From Ornithinibacillus bavariensis (GTDB lineage: Bacteria; Bacillota; Bacilli; Bacillales; Amphibacillaceae): a DNA stretch of 64,000 nucleotides. Under the pieces are notes generated by a model. That model saw only the letters and a list, made by a program, of their open reading frames with translations. It searched no databases and had not been told where the DNA came from. Below, piece after piece: positions 41,656 through 48,705 of this stretch (position 1 is its first letter; every line of letters begins with the position of its first letter). A program made the translations under genes and the position numbers. Location of the stretch: NCBI RefSeq assembly GCF_050433565.1, contig NZ_JBNPWZ010000003.1, positions 186,001 to 250,000 on the forward strand, read 5' to 3'.

Positions 41656-41817
41656 CTACCTGTTAATCTCACAAACTGCAAATCTACCTTTTACTTTTTT
41701 GATGGTATATCCTTCATAACGCTGCATATACTGTAGTACTAGCTTCTTTAAATGCTTTTCATCTTGCGCCTGCTCGAAGATCCAATTCGGCAGGCGCACA
41801 TTTGATAGGTTATGCAT
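41656..41817 (-). CDS. small basic protein, 53 aa
   Basis: ATG at 41817 lies in the last codons of the upstream gene. The product (VRLPNWIFEQAQDEKHLKKL and KVKGRFAVCEINR) is basic and helical. Typical of phage early operons; unknown function. Confidence 0.5.
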   Translation of the reverse strand: MHNLSNVRLPNWIFEQAQDEKHLKKLVLQYMQRYEGYTIKKVKGRFAVCEINR

Positions 41818-42361
41818 TTAAATCAAGCCTGTTTTCCGCAAAGCAAATAACTTTATAATGGTTTTTTAGTTCATCAACAAGATCTTGTTCATTATCTTGG
41901 AAATACACGCAACCATCTTTGAAGTTTTTAACTACTGATACCTTATTAGAGAATTCATAATGCAAGATATCTCCACTCATAATCTGCCAAACTTCCCTAC
42001 CGTGCTTAGCCCACCATCTACGCTCTTTTTCTTGTTGAATTTCTTCTGGGGTGGCATGTCTGAATTCATGAATGTTATCTTTCACATTAGTATCTGTTTC
42101 AACAACACTTGAAATGGCTCTTTTTATATATCCGATACCTCCATGACGGTGAACAACCCAATCCCCAACTTTAAACTCTGGTTCTACTTCATAACCATCT
42201 ATAAACGCCCTAACAACATCTTCCACTGGCATTTTGTCTATTACGGTTGGGCAGTGTTTAGTAATACGTTTTGACATTAGTGTCTCAAAGTGCTTGCGAT
42301 GATTCTCAATCATTTCAGCTTGTTCCTTAGTAACCTTTACCTTTTCCAATATCTTTTCCAA
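41810..42361 (-). CDS. hypothetical phage protein, 183 aa
   Basis: Helical N-terminus (EKVKVTKEQAEMIENHRKHF), then KVGDWVVHRHGGIGYIKRAIS, an SH3-like strand motif often seen in phage proteins, then RHATPEEIQQEKERRWWAKHGRE. Function unknown. Confidence 0.6.
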   Translation of the reverse strand: MEKILEKVKVTKEQAEMIENHRKHFETLMSKRITKHCPTVIDKMPVEDVVRAFIDGYEVEPEFKVGDWVVHRHGGIGYIKRAISSVVETDTNVKDNIHEFRHATPEEIQQEKERRWWAKHGREVWQIMSGDILHYEFSNKVSVVKNFKDGCVYFQDNEQDLVDELKNHYKVICFAENRLDLNA

Positions 42362-42376
42362 CTCTCCACCTACTTC

Positions 42377-42592
42377 CTATTGCTTTATAGTTGTTGTTAC
42401 AAAGTTTTTAATTTTGATGAACTTAACAATGTCCTCATAACTTTCTTTAACGTGAATTTGACGACCATCAGACGTAAATATTGCCGTTCTATCTCCTAGT
42501 TGTTTAATCTCTGTTATTTGATTAATATTAAGCAACGATTTAAAACCGTCGAAGTGGTCTGTTACTTCGATTAACACCCCACTCACTCCCAT
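42377..42592 (-). CDS. hypothetical protein, 71 aa
   Basis: Strand-rich small protein (LIEVTDHFDGFKSLLNINQITEI, TAIFTSDGRQIHVKESYEDIVKFI). Its start overlaps the end of the nuclease gene by 10 bases. No function is recognised. Confidence 0.55.
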   Translation of the reverse strand: MGVSGVLIEVTDHFDGFKSLLNINQITEIKQLGDRTAIFTSDGRQIHVKESYEDIVKFIKIKNFVTTTIKQ

Positions 42593-43395
42593 ATCAAATT
42601 TCCAACCTCAATCGTATTTTTCAACTGCTTAGTAGCTCTGCAGTAATCACATTTCTCACAACGTACTGGATCCGCATTACCATTCTTCACTTCCACAATT
42701 CGCGGGAGCTTCATTTCTGTGTATTCATATTCAAAATCAAAGCGTGATTCATCAAAGTGGATTATCGCTTTATTTGGTGGTTTTTCCTTTGTTACAGCCA
42801 CAATATAAGGTGTATAAAGCTTTCCTGTATTCGCTTCGATGACCTTGCGATAAATAGCCATTTGAAGCACATAATCCCAGTTCTCAACAAAAGATACCCA
42901 ACCATCATACTTCTCACTCCAGTACCGACTATAGAGGTTCTGGGTAGTCTTTAAATCACCAAATATCGCCTCATCATGATTGATAGAATCGACTTTGATT
43001 TTCCAAGGTACTCCGAACAATTCAGCAGTAAATATCTGCTCTTTTTCACCAGCTAAGGCAAACATGGCAAGCTCATCATTTTTAATGGTTTCAATCATGA
43101 GGTCTGCTTGTTCGAAGTCAGCGTATTTACCACCTCTAGCCTTAAAAATTACGCTGTTATTTTCATCCGTGAACTGTTGGAAAGCTTCATCACTTTCGAA
43201 CGCTGCATGTGTATATGAACCAACTAACATTGAAGGGGTTTGTACCTTTTCCCAATCACGATTTAGATAAGCCATAGTTGCAGCTTCGCATTCAACAAAG
43301 TTTTTGAAGAGACTGACAGACATATACTGCCTGTCAGCTTCTAAACTGTAGTAATTACTCTGTGATAAGCTCACCTTGTTCAAAGTTGATTTCAT
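42583..43395 (-). CDS. PD-(D/E)XK nuclease of phage recombination module
   Basis: 270 residues. Typical opening MSVSLFKNFVECEAATMAYLN, then MLVGSYTHAAFESDEAF, the catalytic segment KIKVDSINHDEAIFGDLKTTQN (D ... D-x-K) and WDYVLQMAIYRKVIEANTGK, and a C-terminal Cys cluster (CEKCDYC) that may bind a metal. It resembles RecE/YqaJ-type exonucleases paired with single-strand annealing proteins; the partner is the adjacent gene upstream. Confidence 0.8.
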   Translation of the reverse strand: MKSTLNKVSLSQSNYYSLEADRQYMSVSLFKNFVECEAATMAYLNRDWEKVQTPSMLVGSYTHAAFESDEAFQQFTDENNSVIFKARGGKYADFEQADLMIETIKNDELAMFALAGEKEQIFTAELFGVPWKIKVDSINHDEAIFGDLKTTQNLYSRYWSEKYDGWVSFVENWDYVLQMAIYRKVIEANTGKLYTPYIVAVTKEKPPNKAIIHFDESRFDFEYEYTEMKLPRIVEVKNGNADPVRCEKCDYCRATKQLKNTIEVGNLIWE

Positions 43396-44263
43396 CAGCC
43401 TTCACATCCTCGTTTTTAAGCTCTTTCTTGGCCTTTTCTTCCTTCTTAGTAGTTTTATCCTTATCCTCCTCAAAAGCTTTTGTGAGCTTTGATTCTTGCT
43501 TAGATTTCACTTCTTTAGAGAACCAGTCATCTACTTTTGACATTCCGTCTTTTAGTGAGTTGAATATCTTGATTAATTCTCTGTAATCTATTTCTGAAAA
43601 GGCATCAACATTGTAGCCAAAGTGTGTTTCGATTTGTTCTTGAGTTACACGATATTTCTCTTTAAATGCTTTTAGAGCATTACCTATACGATCTTTTAAT
43701 GGGCCTTGGCTTCCACTTGTTAATGTACGATTACACTCTTCCACGGCCTTGTCCACAATGTCCCCAGGAATAATTCCTAGAATACAAGCTCTTAATCTAC
43801 GAGCTCCGTTGTTAGCAACTAATTCATAAATGTCTCGTGGATCATCAAGCTTTTTAATCTGACCTTTAGCTTTCCGAGTATGAGGAACAGTGAAAACTTT
43901 TTCTTGTCTAACGTTGGTCTCTAAATCCCAACAATATGCCATAGCAACTGATTCACCAGGACGTTGTTCTAATTCTTTAACTCCAAAAGCTAAGTTTCCC
44001 CAATTTTGCGCTAAGACTTCCGCTAATCTTATCGATGGACCTTCAACCTTAGTTCCGCCTCTTGGGTAGTTATATACCGCAACCTCTGCTAATGCTGGCC
44101 GTTTACATGCATCCAATATACGTTGCTCTGATTGAAATACATTTCTAGGAAACTGACGGGCCATGAAAATTTGACCCTTTACCTCTTCCATTTCACGACT
44201 TGCTGAAGATTGCGCTAATACACCGTTGTTAGCCTGCTGATACTGTGCTTGTAGTTCGCTCAT
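43355..44263 (-). CDS. putative single-strand annealing (RecT-like) protein
   Basis: About 302 residues from ATG at 44263 (AAAGGAG upstream). The core (MEEVKGQIFMARQFPRNVFQSEQRI, VAVYNYPRGGTKVEGPSIRLAEVLAQNWGN, ETNVRQEKVFTVPH) belongs to a widespread phage family whose members sit beside PD-(D/E)XK exonucleases. The C-terminus is a lysine/glutamate-rich tail. The annealing role is inferred from partner and family habit, and other ssDNA-binding roles are possible. Confidence 0.6.
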   Translation of the reverse strand: MSELQAQYQQANNGVLAQSSASREMEEVKGQIFMARQFPRNVFQSEQRILDACKRPALAEVAVYNYPRGGTKVEGPSIRLAEVLAQNWGNLAFGVKELEQRPGESVAMAYCWDLETNVRQEKVFTVPHTRKAKGQIKKLDDPRDIYELVANNGARRLRACILGIIPGDIVDKAVEECNRTLTSGSQGPLKDRIGNALKAFKEKYRVTQEQIETHFGYNVDAFSEIDYRELIKIFNSLKDGMSKVDDWFSKEVKSKQESKLTKAFEEDKDKTTKKEEKAKKELKNEDVKADEINFEQGELITE

Positions 44264-44441
44264 TGTATCTAACTCCTTTTTCATAATCTTTATAGGCACG
44301 AATCAATTCTTGTAAATCTTGTTTAGTGAAGTATTCTGAATTTGCAATAGTCTCAGTTAAAGCAATAAATAATCTAGTAGCGCTATAATGGTCATTCACA
44401 TACTCATTTGCTTTCTTAAAGAACCAGAGATACCAATTCAT
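44229..44441 (-). CDS. hypothetical small protein, 70 aa
   Basis: Helical, with aromatic residues at the N-terminus (MNWYLWFFKKANEYVNDHYSA). The gene end overlaps the start of the annealing-protein gene by about 35 bases. It lies downstream of a region with a TTGCCTTTA inverted repeat. Unknown function. Confidence 0.5.
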   Translation of the reverse strand: MNWYLWFFKKANEYVNDHYSATRLFIALTETIANSEYFTKQDLQELIRAYKDYEKGVRYNERTTSTVSAG

Positions 44442-44454
44442 TCAAACCCTCCTC

Positions 44455-44491
44455 TTGCCTTTAAATCCTCATTACCGTATACTAAAGGCAA
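44455..44491. promoter_or_regulatory. TTGCCTTTA inverted repeat with plus-strand promoter
   Basis: TTGCCTTTA (44455-44463) and TAAAGGCAA (44483-44491) form a perfect 9-bp inverted repeat 19 bases apart. On the plus strand TTGCCT is followed after 17 bases by TATACT (44478-44483), a sigma-A promoter. A terminator begins only about 25 bases beyond. Confidence 0.45.
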
Positions 44492-44512
44492 ATAATGTTC
44501 AAAAACTTCGTA

Positions 44513-44537
44513 GGGAACCGTGCTGGGTTCCTTTTTT
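44513..44537 (+). terminator. plus-strand terminator in the early region
   Basis: GGAACC / GGTTCC stem with a short loop followed by TTTTTT on the plus strand, while the flanking genes are on the minus strand. Confidence 0.65.
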
Positions 44538-44752
44538 CATGCAGCAATTTTATAAGTCGCACCAAGTTGTTCAAGGATCTCTTTACTTTGGGGATTCAAT
44601 TCTTCCACTAGATAAAAATCATCTTCCAAGACAAGAATTTCATCACCCACTAAAACCTCGTTTCCAAGTGCATCTGTGCCATATTCCTCACGTTTTGGAC
44701 TGTAAGGTGGAAAGCCTGTCCTTTCCATGTGTGTGATTGCTGGGTGTTCCAT
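44537..44752 (-). CDS. YqaI-like protein, 71 aa
   Basis: Begins MEHPAITHMERTGFPPYSPKREEYGTDALGNEVLVGDEIL, the pattern of the YqaI family known from the skin element and Bacillus phages. Acidic C-terminal part. Role unknown. Confidence 0.75.
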   Translation of the reverse strand: MEHPAITHMERTGFPPYSPKREEYGTDALGNEVLVGDEILVLEDDFYLVEELNPQSKEILEQLGATYKIAA

Positions 44753-44817
44753 AGCATAACCTCCTTTCCGACCATGATTTAACAGCAGTATCGAGTGTAT
44801 TTAGGGTGTTGGTCACA

Positions 44818-44881
44818 CCTTAGAAATCAAGAACATAGACTTTTTGGCAGGGGGTTGGCGCTATGCTCCTGATCTCTAAGG
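44818..44881 (-). ncRNA. candidate structured RNA: 21-bp stem-loop
   Basis: The arms 44818-44838 and 44861-44881 are complementary over 21 bases. The three positions that are not Watson-Crick are all G-U pairs if the minus strand is transcribed, and A-C mismatches on the plus strand. The loop is 22 bases. It lies in the leader of the YqaI-like gene. No T-run follows, so it is not a normal terminator. Confidence 0.4.
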
Positions 44882-44921
44882 CAAGACCAAGCTTGCCTTT
44901 AGTTAATATAAGGGGTATAAT
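44878..44921 (+). promoter_or_regulatory. second TTGCCTT repeat with plus-strand promoter
   Basis: AAGGCAAG (44878-44885) and CTTGCCTT (44892-44899) form a perfect 8-bp inverted repeat. The right arm also provides TTGCCT as a -35 box, 17 bases before a perfect TATAAT (44916-44921). Confidence 0.5.
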
Positions 44922-44938
44922 TTAGTTATCCAAAAGCT

Positions 44939-44970
44939 ACTCACGTTTGCCGACGTGGGTTATTTTTTTG
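44939..44970 (+). terminator. plus-strand terminator just after the second promoter
   Basis: CTCACGT pairs with ACGTGGG (one G-U pair) and is followed by TTATTTTTTTG on the plus strand. Overlaps the end of a minus-strand gene. Confidence 0.6.
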
Positions 44971-45174
44971 TCTGATTTCTCTTTTAATCAACTTTATTGC
45001 GATGTTAGAAATATCCTTAATGTCAATCTCTCTATAACAACGTCTTTCATCGGTATCGCATAATGGTAATTTTATTTGAATATTTGTTTGCTCATAAATT
45101 TTGAATGTCCCTGTCATTCTTCCACACTTAACGCACTTTCTTTTATCTGTACTTGAACAATGCCAAACGTCCAT
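44941..45174 (-). CDS. hypothetical Cys-containing protein, 77 aa
   Basis: ATG at 45174 is 6 bases after GGAGGG; longer in-frame starts upstream lack a site. Contains CSSTDKRKCVKCGRMTG (a Cys knuckle) and later CDTDERRC, enough for one zinc site, followed by a basic helix (AIKLIKREIRQKNN). Probably a small nucleic-acid-associated early protein. Confidence 0.55.
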   Translation of the reverse strand: MDVWHCSSTDKRKCVKCGRMTGTFKIYEQTNIQIKLPLCDTDERRCYREIDIKDISNIAIKLIKREIRQKNNPRRQT

Positions 45175-45203
45175 TCCCATCCCTCCGTTTTTCGTTTTCT
45201 TTT

Positions 45204-45296
45204 CTACAAAGCACTCAACTTGCAACAGATTAGTAAGAATACACATACTGCAATAAACGCACCTACATAAAATGCATCAATCAAATTTTCTCTCAT
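45204..45296 (-). CDS. small membrane peptide, 30 aa
   Basis: ATG at 45296 overlaps the end of the next gene upstream. One hydrophobic helix (FYVGAFIAVCVFLLICC). Coupled position supports translation. Unknown function. Confidence 0.4.
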   Translation of the reverse strand: MRENLIDAFYVGAFIAVCVFLLICCKLSAL

Positions 45297-45564
45297 GGAA
45301 AATTCCCCTAACAACTTGAATATGAATTCCTTTTTGAATCATTTCCTGAATCATTGCATTGTAACGATCTAGAGTTAGCTTCTTACGCTCCATCTTAGAT
45401 AACTCATGCGTTGACAAAAGCGCATCTGTTAATCTTTGTTTTGCTAATTCAAAGTCCCCGTTTTCTAGATGCTCAAATGCCTTTTCGATACAATCTTTTG
45501 AACAGTGATATTGCTTTGAAGCTTCTACCATATCTGCAGGTAGGAAATGTTCATGTAGTTTCAT
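45277..45564 (-). CDS. hypothetical phage early protein, 95 aa
   Basis: ATG at 45564 overlaps the stop of the HTH gene; a longer in-frame opening upstream is not used because it lies inside that gene. Helical protein (MVEASKQYHCSKDCIEKAFEHLENGDFELAKQRL). Function unknown. Confidence 0.6.
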   Translation of the reverse strand: MKLHEHFLPADMVEASKQYHCSKDCIEKAFEHLENGDFELAKQRLTDALLSTHELSKMERKKLTLDRYNAMIQEMIQKGIHIQVVRGIFHERKFD

Positions 45565-45836
45565 AGAATCCCTCCTAGAAAAAGAATTGTTCCTGTGATA
45601 AGTGTAGATAGGCTCTGTAAAATGCCTAGCCCGTCCATGCCACAAATAAAGGCAACTAATACTTCTTGTGCTTGTGTGGCTACCGCCCAATTCTGGAACA
45701 ACGACATGGGCGGTTCCTTGCTGCCGTTCTCGTACTTTGATACGTCTGATTGATTGATAAATAATTTGTCCGCTAATTCTTCTTGACTTAATCCTGCTCG
45801 AGTCCGGCACGCTTTTAAAATCGCACCGTATTTCAT
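45561..45836 (-). CDS. XRE-family HTH protein with hydrophobic C-terminus, 91 aa
   Basis: Residues 4-60 are a lambda-repressor-type HTH (LSQEELADKLFINQSDVSKYENG). The C-terminal 35 residues (LVAFICGMDGLGILQSLSTLITGTILFLGGIL) are hydrophobic, as in several Bacillus phage early regulators, and may contact the membrane. First or second gene of the early operon. Confidence 0.75.
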   Translation of the reverse strand: MKYGAILKACRTRAGLSQEELADKLFINQSDVSKYENGSKEPPMSLFQNWAVATQAQEVLVAFICGMDGLGILQSLSTLITGTILFLGGIL

Positions 45837-45950
45837 AACTACCCTCCCCCTTTATTCCAAATTGGAATAGTTTTGCTGTGGGTCATATCGTATTATGTAA
45901 TTGCCGACCCCACTCGGTATATTAAGCTTGTCCACCTAATAAAGAATGGC

Positions 45951-46115
45951 TCAACCACGCCTATTTATATACAGATGTTTTGCTTTATCTGGGTTGAAGT
46001 ATGGCTCGAATGCCTTAGTGAAACATTCTTCCATTGGCATCTTTCCATAGGTTTCTTTACCTAGTCGTAAATGAGTTTTTCTTTTTGGTGATTCTGTATT
46101 CTTTTTATTTGGCAT
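45951..46115 (-). CDS. hypothetical protein, 54 aa
   Basis: ATG at 46115 with GAGAGGTGG upstream. Basic start (MPNKKNTESPKRKTHLRLGK) then MPMEECFTKAFEPYF. Unknown early phage protein. Confidence 0.55.
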   Translation of the reverse strand: MPNKKNTESPKRKTHLRLGKETYGKMPMEECFTKAFEPYFNPDKAKHLYINRRG

Positions 46116-46167
46116 AAAACCACCTCTCCCAATACGTATGCAGGTTGGACAGATGGACTGCCCTTTT

Positions 46168-46202
46168 GAACCTCAACACAACATTTTGTTGTGTTGAGGT
46201 TC
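46168..46202. repeat. 35-bp palindrome at the end of the Cro-like gene
   Basis: Two 16-bp arms are exact complements around a 3-base centre, and the middle contains the operator core CAACATTTTGTTG. It overlaps the last codons of the minus-strand HTH gene. No T-run follows in either direction, so it is more likely an operator than a terminator. Confidence 0.6.
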
Positions 46203-46415
46203 AAAAAAAATATCATCAATATCTACATTGAATATTTTTGATATGGCTACTCCCACCCTAAGTGTCGGATTTCTGGCTCCCTGCTCAATCATTCCATAAT
46301 AACTGTCTGTTATATTAATGCCATATTCTTTACTGAGAATGTTTACGACATCTTTTTGTGACCATGATTTTTGTTTTCTGAGTGAAACAAGCTTTGCTCG
46401 TTTGATTTTTGTCAC
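46173..46415 (-). CDS. XRE-family Cro-like regulator, about 80 aa
   Basis: GTG at 46415 with GGAGGTGA upstream; the frame is open to 46460 but lacks a better start. HTH with KSWSQKDVVNILSKEYGI and YYGMIEQGARNPTLRVGVAISKIFNVDIDDIFF. Divergent from the repressor at 46567 with operator repeats between them. First gene of the early operon. Confidence 0.8.
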   Translation of the reverse strand: MTKIKRAKLVSLRKQKSWSQKDVVNILSKEYGINITDSYYGMIEQGARNPTLRVGVAISKIFNVDIDDIFFEPQHNKMLC

Positions 46416-46427
46416 TAGATCACCTCC

Positions 46428-46533
46428 CAACATTTTGTTGTTTATAGAATAACCCAACAAAATGTTGTTGTCAATACATATCTCTAAATATTTTGTTGTT
46501 TTTATTTTTTAATCCAACTATTTGTTGTATAAT
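46428..46533. promoter_or_regulatory. lysis/lysogeny switch with CAACATTTTGTTG operators
   Basis: CAACATTTTGTTG at 46428-46440 and CAACAAAATGTTG at 46455-46467 are matching palindromes (the second is the inverse of the first). Variants lie at 46486-46498 (AAATATTTTGTTG) and 46515-46527 (CAACTATTTGTTG), the last directly before TATAAT (46528-46533) of the repressor promoter. A fifth copy is inside the palindrome at 46168-46202. Confidence 0.75.
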
Positions 46534-46547
46534 GTTTACATGTAAAC
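46534..46547. promoter_or_regulatory. 14-bp palindrome in the repressor leader
   Basis: GTTTACATGTAAAC is a perfect palindrome between the repressor -10 box and its ribosome binding site. It is unlike the CAAC operators and may be bound by another protein. Confidence 0.4.
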
Positions 46548-46566
46548 GAGAAAAGGGTGCTAATTT

Positions 46567-46995
46567 ATGGTGGATGTAAGTCAACGTTTTAAAGAGTTAA
46601 GAAAAAAACATAAACTAACTCAGAAAGATGTGGCTGAATTCTTAGGAATTACTGAAAGTGGATATGGATATTATGAACAAGGTCGAAATGAACCATCGAT
46701 AGAAATTTTAAAGAAACTGTCGAAAAGATATTCAGTTTCAATGGATTACATAACTGGAGAAACTGATGATCCAACTCCTTCGGATGATAAAAAATTTGAT
46801 GCCCTTTCTGAAATTAATATACTACTTAAAAAATATGGAATTAACCAATCTGGTTTCTTCGACATAGAAAAATGGAAGAAAGCTGGACCAGAAGGAATTA
46901 AACAACTTGAAAGCTATTTTCAGTTTATAGTTGAACAGGCAGAAAAGATGGAAAAGGAAGAAAAGAATTCTAATGAGGATTCTTTTAAAAAATAG
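46567..46995 (+). CDS. prophage repressor, XRE family, 142 aa
   Basis: N-terminal HTH (about residues 6-62: RFKELRKKHKLTQKDVAEFLGITESGYGYYEQGRNEPSIE, then VDYITGETDDP-type end), followed by a helical C-terminal region (WKKAGPEGIKQLESYFQFIVEQAEKME). Divergent from the Cro-like gene and preceded by the operator array. It would keep the prophage silent. Confidence 0.85.
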   Translation: MVDVSQRFKELRKKHKLTQKDVAEFLGITESGYGYYEQGRNEPSIEILKKLSKRYSVSMDYITGETDDPTPSDDKKFDALSEINILLKKYGINQSGFFDIEKWKKAGPEGIKQLESYFQFIVEQAEKMEKEEKNSNEDSFKK

Positions 46996-47083
46996 TTAAT
47001 GAATATAATTATAATAAACTGGAAACACAATTAATTATAACTTGTACTTCTAAGAAGAAATAATGATAACAACAAGACTATTA

Positions 47084-47116
47084 AACAACACGAGGTTTTA
47101 TTTCGTGTTGTTTTTT
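47084..47116 (+). terminator. terminator after the repressor gene
   Basis: AACAACACGA / TCGTGTTGTT, a perfect 10-bp stem followed by TTTTG. Confidence 0.85.
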
Positions 47117-47156
47117 GTATTAGACAAATTTTTTCAAAAGAGTAGGGGGATAAATA

Positions 47157-48374
47157 TTGGTAACGCGTTATGTTGAGCTAAACGAAATTCAACAGGATAA
47201 TATTTTCTTTTTATTGGACAAATCACAAAGACATGAACTAAATAGGTTTAAAGATTTCGGGATAAAGCCGGGAAAAAATAAACATGAATTTAGGAGAAAT
47301 GTATTATATGGTTTAATGATGGAGATGATTGATTTTGAATTCTTCTTAAAGTGGTTATGTCATGTACATTTAGAAGGTAACAATAATATATTTGTTTATG
47401 AGCCAGACGATACTATTGTTTTCTCAAATAAAAACAAAAAAAAACTGATAAAAGCTCTTAACAAAAAGAAAAAGAATATATATGATATTAATAAAGATTC
47501 CTTAGAAAAAATCAATTTAGTAGACGTTGAACACCTTGACAAAAAATTACTTTTAACTTTTGCAGCTCCTTCGTTTGTTGTAAAAGAAAGAGTGAACAAT
47601 ACGGCTCCTGAAGTAGAGAGGGATATTTATTTAGCATATATAACTGTCGACTTTATGCACGAGCACATAGTCCTGTCTCTTCATCCTACACATAATTTGT
47701 ATTCAATTAGCGGAGTACAAAAGAAACGAAATTTCGATTTGCTTGCAAAATTGTTTATAAATCATTTTCGAGAAAACTTTTTTCCATTTAGCTTTTCGGA
47801 TCCAGATTGGATTATCGATGCTTTAGCAGAGATTACTGAGGAATATTTTGATCATAATAATCCCATGATTACTAAAAAAATGTTGGTCTTTGAGAATGAA
47901 CATTTACCTTCTTTGGTGGATAAATTCATAGAGAAAGAAGAAAAATTCAAAAATAGCTCTGCAAAGATGCGAATACAGAAGGCACTTAAAGAACTATATG
48001 AATTGCAATTAATTGGTGAATACGGAAATGTACCTAAAGAAACCAACTTCCAAATTTTCCTAAACGAAACTGGAAAAGGTGTTACCTCATTTAAGGCCGA
48101 TTCAGGAGGAGGGGCCTTTAACTTTGCAGATTCGTATGAAATAGTTAAGAAGATGATTGAAAATGCAGACATTTCTTCTATAGGTATTTCATATGCTTAT
48201 GAAGGGAATCAATATAAATATAAATTGGTTAAAGAAGCTAACTTCTATAGTTTAAAAAGGGGATCAACTGCAGCAACCAAAAAGGAGATCGTTGACAATG
48301 TATTATGTCAGCTTAAAAAGTATCAACCAAGAGAAGAATCTACAAATACCTCTGAACAAGTTAAAGATAGTTGA
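47157..48374 (+). CDS. unknown protein of a three-gene operon, 405 aa
   Basis: TTG start with AGGGGG upstream. A lysine-rich, helical N-terminal half (NEIQQDNIFFLLDKSQRHEL, EMIDFEFFLKWLCHVHLEG) and a C-terminal half with strands and helices (IGISYAYEGNQYKYKLVKEANF). No transmembrane segment. No family is recognised. It is the first gene of an operon that ends with a nuclease-like gene and is bounded by terminators on both sides. Confidence 0.65.
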   Translation: MVTRYVELNEIQQDNIFFLLDKSQRHELNRFKDFGIKPGKNKHEFRRNVLYGLMMEMIDFEFFLKWLCHVHLEGNNNIFVYEPDDTIVFSNKNKKKLIKALNKKKKNIYDINKDSLEKINLVDVEHLDKKLLLTFAAPSFVVKERVNNTAPEVERDIYLAYITVDFMHEHIVLSLHPTHNLYSISGVQKKRNFDLLAKLFINHFRENFFPFSFSDPDWIIDALAEITEEYFDHNNPMITKKMLVFENEHLPSLVDKFIEKEEKFKNSSAKMRIQKALKELYELQLIGEYGNVPKETNFQIFLNETGKGVTSFKADSGGGAFNFADSYEIVKKMIENADISSIGISYAYEGNQYKYKLVKEANFYSLKRGSTAATKKEIVDNVLCQLKKYQPREESTNTSEQVKDS

Positions 48375-48705
48375 CGAATATTTAAATTATCTTTTTCCTA
48401 ATCAGACCATATCCCCAAAATTTATTGGGCGAAAAAGTAATGTTGATAACAAAACTATTACTAAGCTATTGTTGGAGTTATCTTTTAGAGGGTTAATCGG
48501 AGTAAGATTTATTATAAAATGTACTAATGATGATCCTGATCTGGTACATGCATTTGAATTTAACTCAGACGATGAATTAACCAATTTCATCAGGAATCAA
48601 AACAACATTTGCTCAGAATGTGGTAGCACTTTGGATACTAAAAATATTAGAGTAGCATTTATAATCAAAGACTTTAATAAAGTTACAGGTGAAAACTATG
48701 GATGA
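48298..48705 (+). CDS. small winged-helix-like protein, 135 aa
   Basis: ATG at 48298 (AAGGAGAT upstream) overlaps the end of the 405-residue gene by about 77 bases. The region VDNKTITKLLLELSFRGLIGVRFIIKC looks like a winged-helix element, and CSECGST near residue 105 supplies one Cys pair. Second gene of the operon. No family is recognised. Confidence 0.6.
   Translation: MYYVSLKSINQEKNLQIPLNKLKIVDEYLNYLFPNQTISPKFIGRKSNVDNKTITKLLLELSFRGLIGVRFIIKCTNDDPDLVHAFEFNSDDELTNFIRNQNNICSECGSTLDTKNIRVAFIIKDFNKVTGENYG

Noticed and set aside
46428..46540. CRISPR-like array suggested by repeated CAACATTTTGTTG units
   Set aside because: The units are short palindromes at irregular spacing without spacers of even length; they fit operators.
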